A DNA stretch of 64,000 nucleotides from Streptomyces sp. CG1 (GCF_041080625.1 NZ_CP163518.1:5890001-5954000); one strand, 5' to 3'; counted from the first letter of the stretch, positions 41,184 to 51,833 are shown. Numbers and translations are program-made. The notes: generated by a model from the letters alone, not told the origin.

Positions 41184-42836
41184 TTAGAAACCCCGGGTCC
41201 GCTTGGCCGCCCGGCGCTTCCCGGCGGAGCCGACCCGCAGGAACAGCCGGAAGATCTCCGACCCCAGATTGACCCCGATCGCGATGGCCATCGCCAGTGA
41301 CGCCGCGTTGGCCAGCGACACCAGTCCCTTGTCCACCTCGTTCTGCGCCATGCTCAGCAGCCCGAAATACGTGGCGGAGCCGGGCAGCAGCGGCCCGATC
41401 GCCGCTGTCGTGTAGGGCAGCGCCGACGCGAACCGGTACCGCGACAGCAGCTGCCCGAACAGGCCCACCAGCCCCGCTGCCACGGCCGTGGACGCCACCG
41501 GCGAGATGTCGGCGACGTAGTGCATCGCGCCGTACACCGTCCACGCGACGCCGCCGTTGAGGGTCACCCACAGCACGGTCGACCGCTCCTGCTGGAGCAG
41601 CACCGCGAAGGTCAGCGACAGCAGCATGGAGGCCGCGATCTGGATCAGCGGCCGTTCGTTGATGATGAGCGCCGCGTCCGGGTTCAGCTTGCCGCCGACC
41701 TTCACGCCGAAGTACAGGACGACCAGCACGCCCGCGACGATGCCGACGAAGAAGTACAGCACCTCCAGCAGCCGGGCCGCGGCGGTGATGTAGAAGCCGG
41801 TCAGACCGTCCTGCACGCCCGCCACCAGGGCCCGCCCGGGCAGCAGCGCGAACAGCCCACCCGTGACGACGGCGGCCGCCTTCACATCGACGTGCGCCAG
41901 CGCGAAGGCCACCCCGATCGCCGCGGGCGGCATCGCGGCGACCGTGAACTGGTAGAACTCCGGCAGCCCGCGCCCCGCGCACAGCCAGGCCAGCCGGTCG
42001 CCGAGCATCGCGCCGACGGCCGCCGCCACGAACACGATCAGATCACCGCCGACCAGCACGGAGGCCGCACCGGCCAGCAGGCCGCCCGCCAGGGTCAGCG
42101 CCCAGCCGGGGTAGGGGTGCCGGTTGCGGCGGATCTCCGCCAGCCGCCGGTAGGCCTCCTCCAGGGAGACATGTGTCTCCGGGTCGGTCAGGTCGTCCAC
42201 CAGCCGGAACACGGCCGCGAGCCGTGTGTAGTCGGTGCCCCGCCGCCGTACCGTCCGCGACGCCGTCACCGGGTCCTCCACCAGCGACGGCTGGTGCGAG
42301 ATCGACAGCAGCGTGAAGGTGACGTTCGGCTCGCAGCGGTCCAGGCCGTAGGAGCGGCACACCGCGAACATCGCGGCCTCCACGTCCTCCGCGCCCTCAC
42401 CGCCGGCCAGCAGCAGTTCCCCGATACGCAGGGTCAGGTCGAGGACACGCGGGACGGCCGGGCCGCCCTCCTCCTCGCGCTGCACGTGCTCCGGCGCGGG
42501 CCGCTCGGCCACCGGCATGCGCAGCATCGTGCGCATCCGGTCCTGCCAGGGCGCGTCCTTGACCAGACTGACCAGCGGCACCCCGGTCGGCGGGGTGAAC
42601 GCGATCAGGGCGTCCTGGGCGCTGTAGGTGCTCGGCAGGCTGAACGCCGAGCCCCCCGGCTCGGCACTCGGCGGCTCCGTGTACAGCCCCTTCGGGACCG
42701 TGAACTCGGAGGTCGTCTCCTGCTCACCGACCGTCCTCGACACGTCGAGGCCCGCGGGGATGGCGAACTCGGACGTGATCTCCGGGTCGTACCGCGCCTC
42801 GTCCGACCGGGGCTTGCGGTCCTCCGCCTCCGTCAC
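41184..42836 (-). CDS. ThrE-like threonine/serine exporter family protein
   Basis: The 550-residue product joins the ThrE N-terminal amphipathic domain (VLDLTLRIGELLLAGGEGAEDVEAAMFAVCRSYGLDRCEPNVTFT) to about ten membrane helices, ending with the ThrE-2 type domain. ThrE in Corynebacterium exports threonine and serine. Members in Streptomyces have an extra 120-residue N-terminal extension, here with two copies of a TSEF..P.GL peptide. The GTG at 42836 is preferred to 42860 because GGGAG is 9 nt upstream. It converges with the DedA gene. Confidence 0.87.
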   Translation of the reverse strand: MTEAEDRKPRSDEARYDPEITSEFAIPAGLDVSRTVGEQETTSEFTVPKGLYTEPPSAEPGGSAFSLPSTYSAQDALIAFTPPTGVPLVSLVKDAPWQDRMRTMLRMPVAERPAPEHVQREEEGGPAVPRVLDLTLRIGELLLAGGEGAEDVEAAMFAVCRSYGLDRCEPNVTFTLLSISHQPSLVEDPVTASRTVRRRGTDYTRLAAVFRLVDDLTDPETHVSLEEAYRRLAEIRRNRHPYPGWALTLAGGLLAGAASVLVGGDLIVFVAAAVGAMLGDRLAWLCAGRGLPEFYQFTVAAMPPAAIGVAFALAHVDVKAAAVVTGGLFALLPGRALVAGVQDGLTGFYITAAARLLEVLYFFVGIVAGVLVVLYFGVKVGGKLNPDAALIINERPLIQIAASMLLSLTFAVLLQQERSTVLWVTLNGGVAWTVYGAMHYVADISPVASTAVAAGLVGLFGQLLSRYRFASALPYTTAAIGPLLPGSATYFGLLSMAQNEVDKGLVSLANAASLAMAIAIGVNLGSEIFRLFLRVGSAGKRRAAKRTRGF

Positions 42837-42920
42837 CTCGCACCGCTCCCTGAACGACACCTTCCGCTGGCCTCAGTATGCGCACGGACGTCCGGACGTG
42901 TCCGCACGCGTGCGTGGATG

Positions 42921-42952
42921 CGAAAAGGGCCACACGCGCACGCGTGAGGCCC
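42921..42952 (-). terminator. Terminator downstream of ppa with T-run
   Basis: Arms 42927-42938 and 42941-42952 (12 bp, one mismatch) are followed on the minus strand by TTTT, a textbook intrinsic terminator for the leftward ppa transcript. Confidence 0.8.
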
Positions 42953-42990
42953 GATCCGCAGAAGACGCCCGAAAAGGCGCCGTAGGGCGC

Positions 42991-43482
42991 TCAGTGGCCG
43001 CCCTGCTCCTTGAAGCGCTTGTACGACCGCTCGATCTCGACCTCGGCGTCCGTACGGCCCACCCAGTTGGCGCCCTCGACCGACTTGCCGGGCTCCAGGT
43101 CCTTGTACACCTCGAAGAAGTGCTGGATCTCCAGGCGGTCGAACTCCGACACGTGGTGGATGTCGCGCAGGTGCTCCACCCGAGGGTCGGTGGCCGGAAC
43201 GCACAGCAGCTTGTCGTCGCCGCCCGCCTCGTCCGTCATCCGGAACATGCCGATCGCACGGCACTTGATGAGGCAGCCCGGGAAGGTCGGCTCGTCCAGG
43301 ATGACCAGCGCGTCCAGCGGGTCGCCGTCCTCGCCGAGGGTGTTCTCGACGAAGCCGTAGTCGGTCGGGTAGGCGGTCGAGGTGAAGAGGCGACGGTCCA
43401 GGCGGATCCGACCGGTCTCGTGATCCACCTCGTACTTGTTGCGCGAACCCTTCGGGATCTCGATCGTGACGTCGAACTCCAC
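42991..43482 (-). CDS. ppa: Inorganic pyrophosphatase, soluble family I
   Basis: The 163-residue product contains the family I active site: [41 protein letters not shown] with the DxDPxD metal site, and [25 protein letters not shown]. It hydrolyses cytoplasmic pyrophosphate from biosynthesis. GTG 43482 (VEFDVTIE) is chosen because GGAGGAG is 6 nt upstream. It is single-gene and divergent from the PBP4 gene. Confidence 0.96.
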   Translation of the reverse strand: MEFDVTIEIPKGSRNKYEVDHETGRIRLDRRLFTSTAYPTDYGFVENTLGEDGDPLDALVILDEPTFPGCLIKCRAIGMFRMTDEAGGDDKLLCVPATDPRVEHLRDIHHVSEFDRLEIQHFFEVYKDLEPGKSVEGANWVGRTDAEVEIERSYKRFKEQGGH

Positions 43483-43561
43483 CGGTGGCTCCTCCATGAT
43501 CAGCACATAGTTCTGGTGGTTAAGTGTCCCTCACGCACGTGTGTGATCGCGAAAGGGGCTG

Positions 43562-45163
43562 GTGGTCGTGCCAGAGCTGGGGCCTTGGCGGGCCGCGGGA
43601 CCGCAGCTGGAGCGGATCGCGAACGCCGTACGACCGCGTCTGGCGCGGGCCGCAACGGCCGCGAAGCCCCGGCTTGCGCGGTGGGCACGGGCCCTTGGGC
43701 CCTGGCCCCCGCACCTGCCGCGTGCGCGGTCCGTCAGGACCTGGCACTACATCGCGGGCGCCGCCACCGCCGGCCTGGCACTCGCCGCCGGCGTGGTGAC
43801 CGTGGCCGGCCCCTGGGACGCCAACGGTCAGCGTACGGCCGAGCGGGACCGGGCGGTCGCCCTGCAGCGGTCAGGTGGCGCAGATCACGGCGGATCCGGT
43901 ACGACGGAGGGGGCACCCCGGCCCGCGCCGAGCGCCGCGCCGGTCCTGGCGGGCCTGGACGCCATGAGGAGCGCCGTCGGCACCCAGCAGGCCATCCCGG
44001 GCACCAAGGCCCTCTCCGCCGTCCTGGGGCCCCTTCTGAACGCCCCCGCACTGGGCGACACGCACACGGCCGCCGTCGTCGACGTGGCCACCGGCACGCG
44101 TGTGTACGGCGCCGACGACAACAAGGCCCTCACCCCGGCCTCCACCACCAAGATCGCCACCGCGGTCGCCGCCCTGTCCGCCCTGGGCCCCGACCACCGC
44201 CTCACCACCCGCGCCGCCCTCGAACCCGACACCGGCGAACTCGTCCTGGTCGGCGGCGGCGACCCCACTCTCACCGCACACCAGAACGCCGACGGCTGGG
44301 CGAGCCTGCGCACGCTGGCGGCGAACAGCGCGAAAGCACTCCGCAGGCACGGCATCCACAAGGTCACGCTCTCCTACGACACGACCCTGTACTCCGGCCC
44401 CGCCCTGCACCCCATCGGCGTCAACGACAACCTGGCCCCGGTCAGCGCCCTGACCGCCGACGAGGGCCGCACCGACGACTCCACCAGCGGTCCGGCGACC
44501 CGCGTGAGCGACCCGGCGAAGGACGCGGCCGGCACGTTCGCCGGCTTCCTGGAGGACGCCGGCATCACCACCACACCCCCCGGCCCCTCCAAGGCCAGCA
44601 CGCGCGCGGAGACCCTCGCCACGGTCTCCTCGCCCCCGCTGTCCGCCCTGGTCGAGCGCATGCTGACCAACAGCGACAACGACATCGCCGAGCACCTGGC
44701 CCGCCAGACGGCCCTCGCCAGCGGCGAGCCCGGCAGCTTCGACGGCGGCGCCAGGGCGATCTCCGCGCGGCTCACCAAGCTCGGCCTGCCGATGTCCGGC
44801 GCCGCCTTCCACGACGGCAGCGGCCTCGACCGCGACGACCGGCTCACCGCCGACCTGCTCACCGGCCTCCTGGTCACGGCCGGCGATCCCGACCGCCCCG
44901 GCCTGCGCCCCGTCCTCACCGGCCTGCCCGTGGCCGGGTTCACCGGCACCCTGACCGACCGCTACACCGACAGCGCGGCAGGCGTCGTACGCGCGAAGAC
45001 CGGCACCCTGACCGGGGTGAACACCCTCGCCGGCACGGTCGTGGACAGCGACGGCCGTCTGCTGGCCTTCGCCTTCATGGCCTCCGGCACGGCGAACCCC
45101 GCGGAGGCCGAGTCGGCTCTGGACAAGACGGCGACGGCACTGGCGAGCTGCGGCTGCAAGTAG
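43562..45163 (+). CDS. dacB: D-alanyl-D-alanine carboxypeptidase/endopeptidase (PBP4, peptidase S13)
   Basis: The 533-residue product has one N-terminal membrane segment (about 60-82), then a S13 penicillin-binding fold. Active-site motifs are STTK (Ser194 in TPASTTKIATAV), a SDND segment (MLTNSDNDIAEHL), and KTG (AKTGTLTGVNTLAG). It trims or cleaves peptidoglycan peptides at the cell surface. GTG 43562 follows GAAAGGGG; GTG 43568 is possible. A perfect inverted repeat begins at the stop codon. Confidence 0.92.
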   Translation: MVVPELGPWRAAGPQLERIANAVRPRLARAATAAKPRLARWARALGPWPPHLPRARSVRTWHYIAGAATAGLALAAGVVTVAGPWDANGQRTAERDRAVALQRSGGADHGGSGTTEGAPRPAPSAAPVLAGLDAMRSAVGTQQAIPGTKALSAVLGPLLNAPALGDTHTAAVVDVATGTRVYGADDNKALTPASTTKIATAVAALSALGPDHRLTTRAALEPDTGELVLVGGGDPTLTAHQNADGWASLRTLAANSAKALRRHGIHKVTLSYDTTLYSGPALHPIGVNDNLAPVSALTADEGRTDDSTSGPATRVSDPAKDAAGTFAGFLEDAGITTTPPGPSKASTRAETLATVSSPPLSALVERMLTNSDNDIAEHLARQTALASGEPGSFDGGARAISARLTKLGLPMSGAAFHDGSGLDRDDRLTADLLTGLLVTAGDPDRPGLRPVLTGLPVAGFTGTLTDRYTDSAAGVVRAKTGTLTGVNTLAGTVVDSDGRLLAFAFMASGTANPAEAESALDKTATALASCGCK

Positions 45164-45199
45164 CCACCTGTTGCCGGGTGTCCCGGCAACAGGTGGCTA
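45161..45199 (+). terminator. Perfect 18-bp hairpin including the dacB stop codon
   Basis: Arms TAGCCACCTGTTGCCGGG (45161-45178) and its exact complement (45182-45199) with a 3-nt loop. The TAG is the dacB stop. Confidence 0.85.
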
Positions 45200-45241
45200 C
45201 CGCCGACCTCACACGGCCTGCCCGAAGTGGGACCGCTCACG

Positions 45242-45247
45242 TACGGT
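45242..45247 (+). promoter_or_regulatory. Candidate -10 (TACGGT) for a leaderless start
   Basis: TACGGT ends 7 nt before ATG 45255, with no Shine-Dalgarno sequence. Confidence 0.5.
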
Positions 45248-45254
45248 TGACAGC

Positions 45255-46388
45255 ATGACTGGCTTCGGTGGCACCACATCTCCCGGGATGGTCGACTGGA
45301 ACCTCGCGGTGGCGACCGCGACGCGGCTCGTGCGACCGGGCCCCGACGTCAGCCGCGACGAGGCCCGCGCCGTCGTCGCGGAGCTGCGCCGGCACGCGAA
45401 GGCCTCGGAGGAACACGTCCGGGGCTTCACTCGTATGGGCACCGAGGAGACCCACGACACCCCCGTCCTCGTGGTCGACCGCCCCGGCTGGGTCCGCGCC
45501 AACGTCGCCGGCTTCCGCGAGATCCTCAAACCGCTCCTGGAGAAGATGCAGGAACGCCGCGCCGGCAGCCCCGGCAGTGCCGTCCTCGGCACCGTCGGGG
45601 GCAAGGTCACCGGCGTGGAACTCGGCATGCTGCTGTCGTTCCTGTCCTCCCGCGTCCTCGGCCAGTACGAGACTTTCGCCCCCGCCGGCCGCGACCTCCC
45701 CGCCGGCGAGAACGGCGGCGGCCGCCTCCTCCTCGTCGCCCCCAACATCGTCCACGTCGAGCGCGAACTCGACGTCGAGCCGCACGACTTCCGCCTGTGG
45801 GTGTGCCTCCACGAGGAGACCCACCGCACCCAGTTCACGGCCGTGCCCTGGCTGCGCGACCACCTGGAGGGCGAAATCCAGTCGTTCTTGGCGGAGACCG
45901 ACGTCGACCCGATGACCTTCCTGGAGCGCATCAGGGAAGCCGCCCAGTCCCTTGCCGGAGGCCGCCCCGAGGGCGAGGAGGACGACGGCGGCCGCTCCTT
46001 CGTGGAACTGGTGCAGACCCCGGCCCAGCGCGAGATCCTCAGCCGCCTCACCGCCGTGATGTCCCTGCTGGAGGGGCATGCCGACTACGTCATGGACGGC
46101 GTCGGCCCCAGCGTCGTACCGACCGTCTCGGAGATCCGCGAGAAGTTCCAGCAGCGTCGCGCCAAGGGCGCCTCCCGCCTCGATCTCGCCCTGCGCAAGC
46201 TGCTGGGTCTGGATGCCAAACTGAGGCAGTACCGGGACGGCGAGAGGTTCGTACGAGCCGTCGTAGAGCAGGTCGGCACCGACGGCTTCAACCGCGTGTG
46301 GACTTCGCCCAACACCCTTCCCACCAAAGCGGAGATCGCCAAACCGGCGGACTGGGTCGCGCGGGTGCACCGCAAGGCCGAGTCGTGA
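45255..46388 (+). CDS. DUF2342 zinc-dependent metalloprotease-like protein
   Basis: The 377-residue product has a zinc-protease HExxH motif in VCLHEETHRTQF near residue 187, and a downstream EGHADYVMD that supplies a likely third ligand. These features define the actinobacterial DUF2342 / zinc-dependent metalloprotease family, sometimes labelled coenzyme F420 biosynthesis-associated. Substrate is unknown. It precedes tilS-hpt-ftsH in the same direction, an order seen widely in actinobacteria. ATG 45255 lies at a predicted transcription start. Confidence 0.88.
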   Translation: MTGFGGTTSPGMVDWNLAVATATRLVRPGPDVSRDEARAVVAELRRHAKASEEHVRGFTRMGTEETHDTPVLVVDRPGWVRANVAGFREILKPLLEKMQERRAGSPGSAVLGTVGGKVTGVELGMLLSFLSSRVLGQYETFAPAGRDLPAGENGGGRLLLVAPNIVHVERELDVEPHDFRLWVCLHEETHRTQFTAVPWLRDHLEGEIQSFLAETDVDPMTFLERIREAAQSLAGGRPEGEEDDGGRSFVELVQTPAQREILSRLTAVMSLLEGHADYVMDGVGPSVVPTVSEIREKFQQRRAKGASRLDLALRKLLGLDAKLRQYRDGERFVRAVVEQVGTDGFNRVWTSPNTLPTKAEIAKPADWVARVHRKAES

Positions 46389-46580
46389 ACGGCATGGACA
46401 CGTCGTGAAAAAAATCCGGCCTGCGGCAGGCGAACGCCCCTCCAATCACCCGTCCGAGGGACCGTGGGCTATGCGTAGGCGTGCAATGCTCGGGGAACCG
46501 CCCGGTTCTGTCACCATCTACACACTCTGAGTGACCTACTCGGGCTCACCCCCCCGAAAACTTCATGAAGGGAACCGGAC

Positions 46581-47639
46581 ATGGGTCCCCATCCTGCGGT
46601 CGCGGCGATACGCGTGGCGGTCCGCCGCGTCCTCCACGACATCCTCAACGACGACCACACCCCCTCCGGCGGGCTCGGCCGGCAGGCCTGCGGCGAGCGC
46701 ACGCACCGGACAGCCGAGCGGTCCCCCTCCCCGCTCGTGCTCGTCGCGTGCTCCGGCGGCGCCGACTCCATGGCCCTCGCCTCCGCCCTCGCCTTCGAGG
46801 CGCCCCGCCTCGGCGTCCGCGCCGGGGGCGTCACCGTCGACCACGGCCTCCAGCCCGGCTCCGGCCTCCGCGCCGACGAGGTCGCGCTGCGCCTACGAGA
46901 ACTCGGCCTCGACCCGGTCGAGTCCGTCGCCGTCACCGTCGGCCGCGACGGCGGCCCCGAAGCAGCCGCCCGCGACGCCCGCTACGCCGCCCTCGACGCT
47001 CTCGCCGAACGCCACGGGGCCACGGCGATCCTCCTCGGCCACACCCGCGACGACCAGGCCGAAACCGTCCTGCTCGGCCTCGCCCGCGGCTCCGGCATCC
47101 GCTCCCTGTCCGGGATGGCCGCGGTCTCGGGGGCCGGCGGCCGTTACCGGCGGCCCTTCCTGGCGCTCGATCGGCAGACCGCCCGCAAGGCCTGCATGGC
47201 CCAGTCCCTCCCGGTCTGGGACGACCCGCACAACGCCGACCCGGCCTACACCCGCTCCCGGCTCCGGCACGAAGGCCTGCCCGCGCTGGAGAAGGCCCTC
47301 GGTAAAGGAGTCGTGGAGGCGCTCGCCCGCACCGCCCAGCTCTCCCGCGACGACGCCGACGCCCTCGACACCTGGGCCAGCCAGGCCGAGGCCTCCGTAC
47401 GCGACGCCACGGGCTTCTTGGAATGCGCCAAGCTCTACGCCCTGCCGCCCGCCGTACGCCGCCGGATCCTGCGCCGCGCGGCCATCGAGGCCGGTGCCCC
47501 GGCCGGTTCGCTGTTCGCCCGCCACATCGAGGAAGTCGACCGTCTGATCACCGGCTGGCGCGGCCAGGGAGCCATCAATCTCCCGGGCAAAGTCGTCGCC
47601 CAGCGCCAGGGTGGCAGACTGGTGATTCGGCAAGGCTGA
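46581..47639 (+). CDS. tilS: tRNA(Ile)-lysidine synthetase
   Basis: The 352-residue product contains the N-type ATP pyrophosphatase loop SGGADSMAL near residue 57, [40 protein letters not shown], and the RP(F/L)L region RRPFLALDR. It modifies C34 of tRNA-Ile(CAU) to lysidine, allowing AUA decoding. It starts at ATG 46581 and is followed 89 bp later by hpt, then ftsH, the conserved tilS-hpt-ftsH cluster. Confidence 0.95.
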   Translation: MGPHPAVAAIRVAVRRVLHDILNDDHTPSGGLGRQACGERTHRTAERSPSPLVLVACSGGADSMALASALAFEAPRLGVRAGGVTVDHGLQPGSGLRADEVALRLRELGLDPVESVAVTVGRDGGPEAAARDARYAALDALAERHGATAILLGHTRDDQAETVLLGLARGSGIRSLSGMAAVSGAGGRYRRPFLALDRQTARKACMAQSLPVWDDPHNADPAYTRSRLRHEGLPALEKALGKGVVEALARTAQLSRDDADALDTWASQAEASVRDATGFLECAKLYALPPAVRRRILRRAAIEAGAPAGSLFARHIEEVDRLITGWRGQGAINLPGKVVAQRQGGRLVIRQG

Positions 47640-47728
47640 ATCCCGGCCCCGCGGAGCGACCCTCCTGCGGCCGGCCAGGGCAGCCGGTGGCCGTGACTGC
47701 GGCCGTAAGTGCGGGACGACCGAAAGTG

Positions 47729-48289
47729 ATGCGGGTGGACGCGAACGACATGGGTGCCGACCTCCAGCAGGTGCTCATCAGCAAGGAAGAGATCGACGCG
47801 AAGCTGGCCGAGCTGGCCGCGAAGATCGACGCGGAGTACGAGGGCAAGGACCTGCTCATCGTCGGCGTCCTCAAGGGCGCCGTGATGGTCATGGCGGACC
47901 TCGCGCGGGCGCTGTCCACCCCTCTCACCATGGACTGGATGGCCGTGTCCTCCTACGGCGCGGGCACCCAGTCCTCCGGTGTCGTGCGGATCCTCAAGGA
48001 CCTCGACACCGACATCAAGGGCAAGCACGTCCTGATCGTCGAGGACATCATCGACTCCGGGCTGACCCTGTCCTGGCTGATCAACAACCTCGGCTCCCGC
48101 GAGCCCGCCTCCCTGAAGGTGTGCACGCTGCTGCGCAAGCCCGACGCGGCCAAGGTCGCCATCGACGTCGAGTGGGTCGGCTTCGACATCCCGAACGAGT
48201 TCGTCGTCGGCTACGGCCTCGATTACGCCGAGAAGTACCGCAACCTGCCGTTCGTCGGTACGCTCGCGCCTCACGTCTACGGCGGCTGA
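47729..48289 (+). CDS. hpt: Hypoxanthine-guanine phosphoribosyltransferase
   Basis: The 186-residue product has the PRPP-binding motif [17 protein letters not shown], the [10 protein letters not shown] loop, and the C-terminal [26 protein letters not shown]. It salvages hypoxanthine and guanine into IMP and GMP. The start is uncertain among GTG 47726, ATG 47729 and ATG 47750; 47729 gives the MRVD start usual in Streptomyces. A hairpin at 48318 precedes ftsH. Confidence 0.95.
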   Translation: MRVDANDMGADLQQVLISKEEIDAKLAELAAKIDAEYEGKDLLIVGVLKGAVMVMADLARALSTPLTMDWMAVSSYGAGTQSSGVVRILKDLDTDIKGKHVLIVEDIIDSGLTLSWLINNLGSREPASLKVCTLLRKPDAAKVAIDVEWVGFDIPNEFVVGYGLDYAEKYRNLPFVGTLAPHVYGG

Positions 48290-48317
48290 GCCAGTCGGCT
48301 CAAGCCTTGTAGGACGA

Positions 48318-48339
48318 ACGGGAACCCCGGCGGGTTCCG
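48318..48339 (+). terminator. Hairpin between hpt and ftsH
   Basis: ACGGGAACCC and GGGTTCCGT pair with one bulged G around a CGGC loop. It may attenuate read-through into ftsH. Confidence 0.6.
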
Positions 48340-48484
48340 TGCCGTTGAAGCATGCAGAGACGGGTTTCCCCGCCGTCGAAGCGACTTCGTGCGGCTTCGG
48401 GCATCCATGCTGGGGTACCGTCAGAAGAACTGTCTTATCAAACTCACTATGGCAGGAGGGACGGGGCGACACCGCTCCGTATGG

Positions 48485-50524
48485 ATGGACGTGAAGCGAT
48501 ACTTCCGTGGGCCGGTCATGTGGATCGTGCTGGCCGTCCTTGCCGTGGTCGTGTTGATGCAGGTCGTCGGCTCGTCCGGCGGCTACAAGACGGTGGACAC
48601 CGGCCAGGTCGTGGCGGCGATCAACGACAACAAGGTCCAGTCGGCCAAGCTGACCACCGGTGACGAGCAGAGCATCAAGGTCACGCTCAAGGACGGTTAC
48701 AAGGTCGACGGCAGCTCGAAGATCCAGGCGAGCTACATCGACCGGCAGGGCGAGACCGTCGCCGGCATTCTGCAGACCAAGTACCAGGACAAGCAGATCC
48801 CGGACGGCTACACGGTGTCGCCGTCCAAGCAGAACCCGTTCGTCGGCGTCCTGCTCTCCCTGCTGCCCTTCGTCCTGATCGTGGTCGTCTTCCTGTTCCT
48901 GATGAATCAGATGCAGGGCGGCGGCTCCCGGGTCATGAACTTCGGCAAGTCCAAGGCCAAGCTGATCACCAAGGACACCCCGAAGACGACCTTCTCCGAC
49001 GTCGCCGGCTGCGACGAGGCCGTCGAGGAGCTCCACGAGATCAAGGAGTTCCTGCAGGAGCCGGCCAAGTTCCAGGCCGTCGGCGCCAAGATCCCCAAGG
49101 GCGTGCTGCTCTACGGCCGCCCGGGTACCGGCAAGACCCTGCTCGCGCGCGCCGTCGCCGGCGAGGCGGGCGTCCCCTTCTACTCGATCTCCGGTTCCGA
49201 CTTCGTCGAGATGTTCGTCGGTGTCGGTGCCTCCCGAGTCCGTGACCTGTTCGAGCAGGCCAAGGCGAACGCCCCGGCGATCGTCTTCGTCGACGAGATC
49301 GACGCGGTCGGCCGCCACCGCGGTGCCGGCCTCGGCGGTGGTCACGACGAGCGCGAGCAGACGCTGAACCAGCTGCTCGTCGAGATGGACGGCTTCGACG
49401 TCAAGGGTGGCGTCATCCTGATCGCCGCCACGAACCGGCCCGACATCCTCGACCCGGCGCTGCTGCGCCCCGGCCGCTTCGACCGGCAGATCGCGGTCGA
49501 CCCGCCGGACCTGCAGGGCCGTCTGGAGATCCTCAAGGTTCACCAGAAGGGCAAGCCGGTCGCGCCCGACGTCGACCTGTCCGCCGTGGCCCGCCGCACC
49601 CCGGGCATGACCGGCGCCGACCTCGCGAACGTGCTGAACGAGGCCGCGCTGCTCACCGCCCGCGGCGATCAGAAGCTGATCGACAACAAGGCGCTGGACG
49701 AGGCGATCGACCGCGTGGTCGCGGGCCCGCAGAAGCGGACCCGGATCATGTCGGACAAGGAGAAGAAGATCACCGCGTACCACGAGGGCGGTCACGCCCT
49801 GGTCGCGGCGGCCTCGCCGAACTCCGACCCGGTCCACAAGATCACGATCCTGTCCCGCGGCCGCGCCCTCGGCTACACCATGGTCCTGCCGGACGAGGAC
49901 AAGTACTCGACCACGCGCAACGAGATGCTCGACCAGCTCGGCTACATGCTGGGCGGCCGCGCGGCCGAGGAGCTGGTCTTCCACGACCCGACCACCGGTG
50001 CCGCGAACGACATCGAGAAGGCCACCAACCTGGCCCGCGCGATGGTCACCCAGTACGGCATGACCGAGCGGCTCGGCGCCATCAAGTTCGGCGGCGACAA
50101 CAGCGAGCCGTTCCTCGGCCGTGAGATGGCTCACCAGCGCGACTACTCGGAAGAGGTCGCCGCGCTGGTCGACGAAGAGGTCAAGAAGCTCATCGAGAAC
50201 GCGCACAACGAGGCCTGGGAGATCCTGGTCGAGAACCGCGACGTGCTCGACCAGCTCGTCCTTCATCTGCTGGAGAAGGAGACCCTGGGCAAGGAGGAGA
50301 TCGCCGAGATCTTCGCCCCGATCGTCAAGCGCCCGCCGCGGCCCGCGTGGACCGGCTCCTCGCGCCGCACCCCGTCCACCCGTCCGCCGGTGCTCTCCCC
50401 GAAGGAGCTGGCACTGACCAACGGTGCGAACGGCGCGACGGCCGCGATCAGCACGGTCAAGGCCACCGCCACGGAGTCGGCCCCGGTGACGGACCAGACC
50501 CCGGAGGACCGCCCGGAGAGCTGA
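48485..50524 (+). CDS. ftsH: ATP-dependent zinc metalloprotease FtsH
   Basis: The 679-residue product has a helix at 9-28, an extracytoplasmic domain, a second helix near 115-140, an AAA+ module (Walker A GRPGTGKT near 212; Walker [35 protein letters not shown]) and the zinc protease site HEGGH at 433. It degrades damaged membrane proteins and short-lived regulators. The tail is Ser/Thr/Ala-rich. ATG 48485 (MDVKRYFRG) matches the usual start, although no Shine-Dalgarno sequence is close; ATG 48449 is an alternative. The second Walker A residue is Arg rather than the common Pro. Confidence 0.96.
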   Translation: MDVKRYFRGPVMWIVLAVLAVVVLMQVVGSSGGYKTVDTGQVVAAINDNKVQSAKLTTGDEQSIKVTLKDGYKVDGSSKIQASYIDRQGETVAGILQTKYQDKQIPDGYTVSPSKQNPFVGVLLSLLPFVLIVVVFLFLMNQMQGGGSRVMNFGKSKAKLITKDTPKTTFSDVAGCDEAVEELHEIKEFLQEPAKFQAVGAKIPKGVLLYGRPGTGKTLLARAVAGEAGVPFYSISGSDFVEMFVGVGASRVRDLFEQAKANAPAIVFVDEIDAVGRHRGAGLGGGHDEREQTLNQLLVEMDGFDVKGGVILIAATNRPDILDPALLRPGRFDRQIAVDPPDLQGRLEILKVHQKGKPVAPDVDLSAVARRTPGMTGADLANVLNEAALLTARGDQKLIDNKALDEAIDRVVAGPQKRTRIMSDKEKKITAYHEGGHALVAAASPNSDPVHKITILSRGRALGYTMVLPDEDKYSTTRNEMLDQLGYMLGGRAAEELVFHDPTTGAANDIEKATNLARAMVTQYGMTERLGAIKFGGDNSEPFLGREMAHQRDYSEEVAALVDEEVKKLIENAHNEAWEILVENRDVLDQLVLHLLEKETLGKEEIAEIFAPIVKRPPRPAWTGSSRRTPSTRPPVLSPKELALTNGANGATAAISTVKATATESAPVTDQTPEDRPES

Positions 50525-50551
50525 CGGCTTTTCGGCCAACCGGCCCGGAAT

Positions 50552-50594
50552 GAACGCCGCGTCCGCCAGGTTTTAGCCTGGTGGCGCGGCGTTC
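50552..50594 (+). terminator. Long hairpin after ftsH
   Basis: Arms of 18-19 bp (50552-50570 and 50577-50594) with one bulge and a TTTTAG loop. It separates ftsH and folE. Confidence 0.85.
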
Positions 50595-50657
50595 TTATGT
50601 CCGCAGGATGAACATGTGGCTGCCGTCACATGTGAAGGCTCAGGAACGAGGAACCAG

Positions 50658-51263
50658 ATGACCGACCCCGTGACGCTGGACGGCGAGGGCCACATCGGCG
50701 AGTTCGACGAGAAGCGCGCCGAGAACGCTGTACGCGAGCTGCTGATCGCGGTCGGCGAGGACCCGGACCGCGAAGGCCTGCGGGAAACCCCGGCTCGGGT
50801 GGCACGGGCCTACAGGGAGATCTTCGCGGGACTGTGGCAGAAGCCCGAGGACGTCCTGACGACGACGTTCGACCTGGGGCACGACGAGATGGTCCTGGTG
50901 AAGGACATCGAGGTGTACAGCACCTGTGAGCATCATCTGGTGCCGTTCCGGGGAGTCGCGCACGTCGGCTACATCCCGTCGACGTCCGGGAAGATCACGG
51001 GTCTGTCCAAGCTGGCCCGGCTCGTGGACGTCTTCGCGCGCCGCCCCCAGGTGCAGGAACGTCTCACGACGCAGATCGCCGACTCCCTGATGACGATCCT
51101 GGAGCCGCGAGGCGTGATCGTGGTCATCGAGTGCGAGCACATGTGTATGTCCATGCGCGGAATCCGCAAGCCGGGAGCGAAGACCATAACGTCGGCTGTC
51201 CGTGGTCAGCTGCGGAACGTGGCCACCCGGAATGAGGCGATGAGCCTCATCATGGCGCGCTGA
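50658..51263 (+). CDS. folE: GTP cyclohydrolase I
   Basis: The 201-residue product has the zinc and active-site signature [19 protein letters not shown] with the second cysteine in [16 protein letters not shown]. It converts GTP to dihydroneopterin triphosphate, the first step of folate synthesis. ATG 50658 has GAGGAA 6 nt upstream. The other folate genes lie opposite, starting 82 bp downstream of its stop. Confidence 0.97.
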   Translation: MTDPVTLDGEGHIGEFDEKRAENAVRELLIAVGEDPDREGLRETPARVARAYREIFAGLWQKPEDVLTTTFDLGHDEMVLVKDIEVYSTCEHHLVPFRGVAHVGYIPSTSGKITGLSKLARLVDVFARRPQVQERLTTQIADSLMTILEPRGVIVVIECEHMCMSMRGIRKPGAKTITSAVRGQLRNVATRNEAMSLIMAR

Positions 51264-51344
51264 GCCTTTGACGCCCACGCCGAAGCTCGTGCCCGCGTCG
51301 ACGCCCATGTTCACGCCGCCGAAGCCTTCGCCCGGCGCAGGCGG

Positions 51345-51833
51345 TCACGCCACCGGCTCTGCCCCCGGATGGTTCTGGTCGTCGTCCTCAGGGAGCCTGC
51401 ACACCCGTTCCAGGAACAGCGCCGCCGCTATCACGCCGATGCCGGTCAGGACCGAGAAGCCGGCGTAGAGGGCCTGGTCGCGGCGGGTCGGGATGTCGAG
51501 CAGTTCCAGCAGGAAGACGCCCGTGCCGCCGTACATGCCGGCGACGAGGGCGGCGACCAGGGCGCTGGCCTGGCCGAAGACGACCGCGCGGGCGGCCATC
51601 AGCGGGTCGACGCCCTTCGCGCCGGGTCGGCGCTCGCGCTGGGCCTTGAGGCGGGCGCGCAGGGAGAGCGCCGTCGAGAGCAGGACCACCGCGATCAGGG
51701 CGAGGACGATGGGCGCGGCCAGGGGGACGCTGGGGAGGGTCCCGATCGAGTTCCAGAGGCGGGCGCCCGCCCAGGACAGGATGCCGGCCACGACGAACAC
51801 GCCCGCCAGCACCCTGATGCGCAGCTCTCTCAC
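51345..51833 (-). CDS. DUF3180 membrane protein
   Basis: The 162-residue product has four hydrophobic helices (about 8-25, 38-58, 82-105 and 118-140) and basic loops. It matches the DUF3180 family, which in actinobacteria regularly follows folK. Function is unknown. It is the last gene of the leftward fol cluster, 71 bp after folK. Confidence 0.88.
   Translation of the reverse strand: MRELRIRVLAGVFVVAGILSWAGARLWNSIGTLPSVPLAAPIVLALIAVVLLSTALSLRARLKAQRERRPGAKGVDPLMAARAVVFGQASALVAALVAGMYGGTGVFLLELLDIPTRRDQALYAGFSVLTGIGVIAAALFLERVCRLPEDDDQNHPGAEPVA

Noticed and set aside
47435..50539. A 1034-codon antisense frame over hpt and ftsH
   Set aside because: Shadow of strongly conserved genes, and it runs through their intergenic hairpin.
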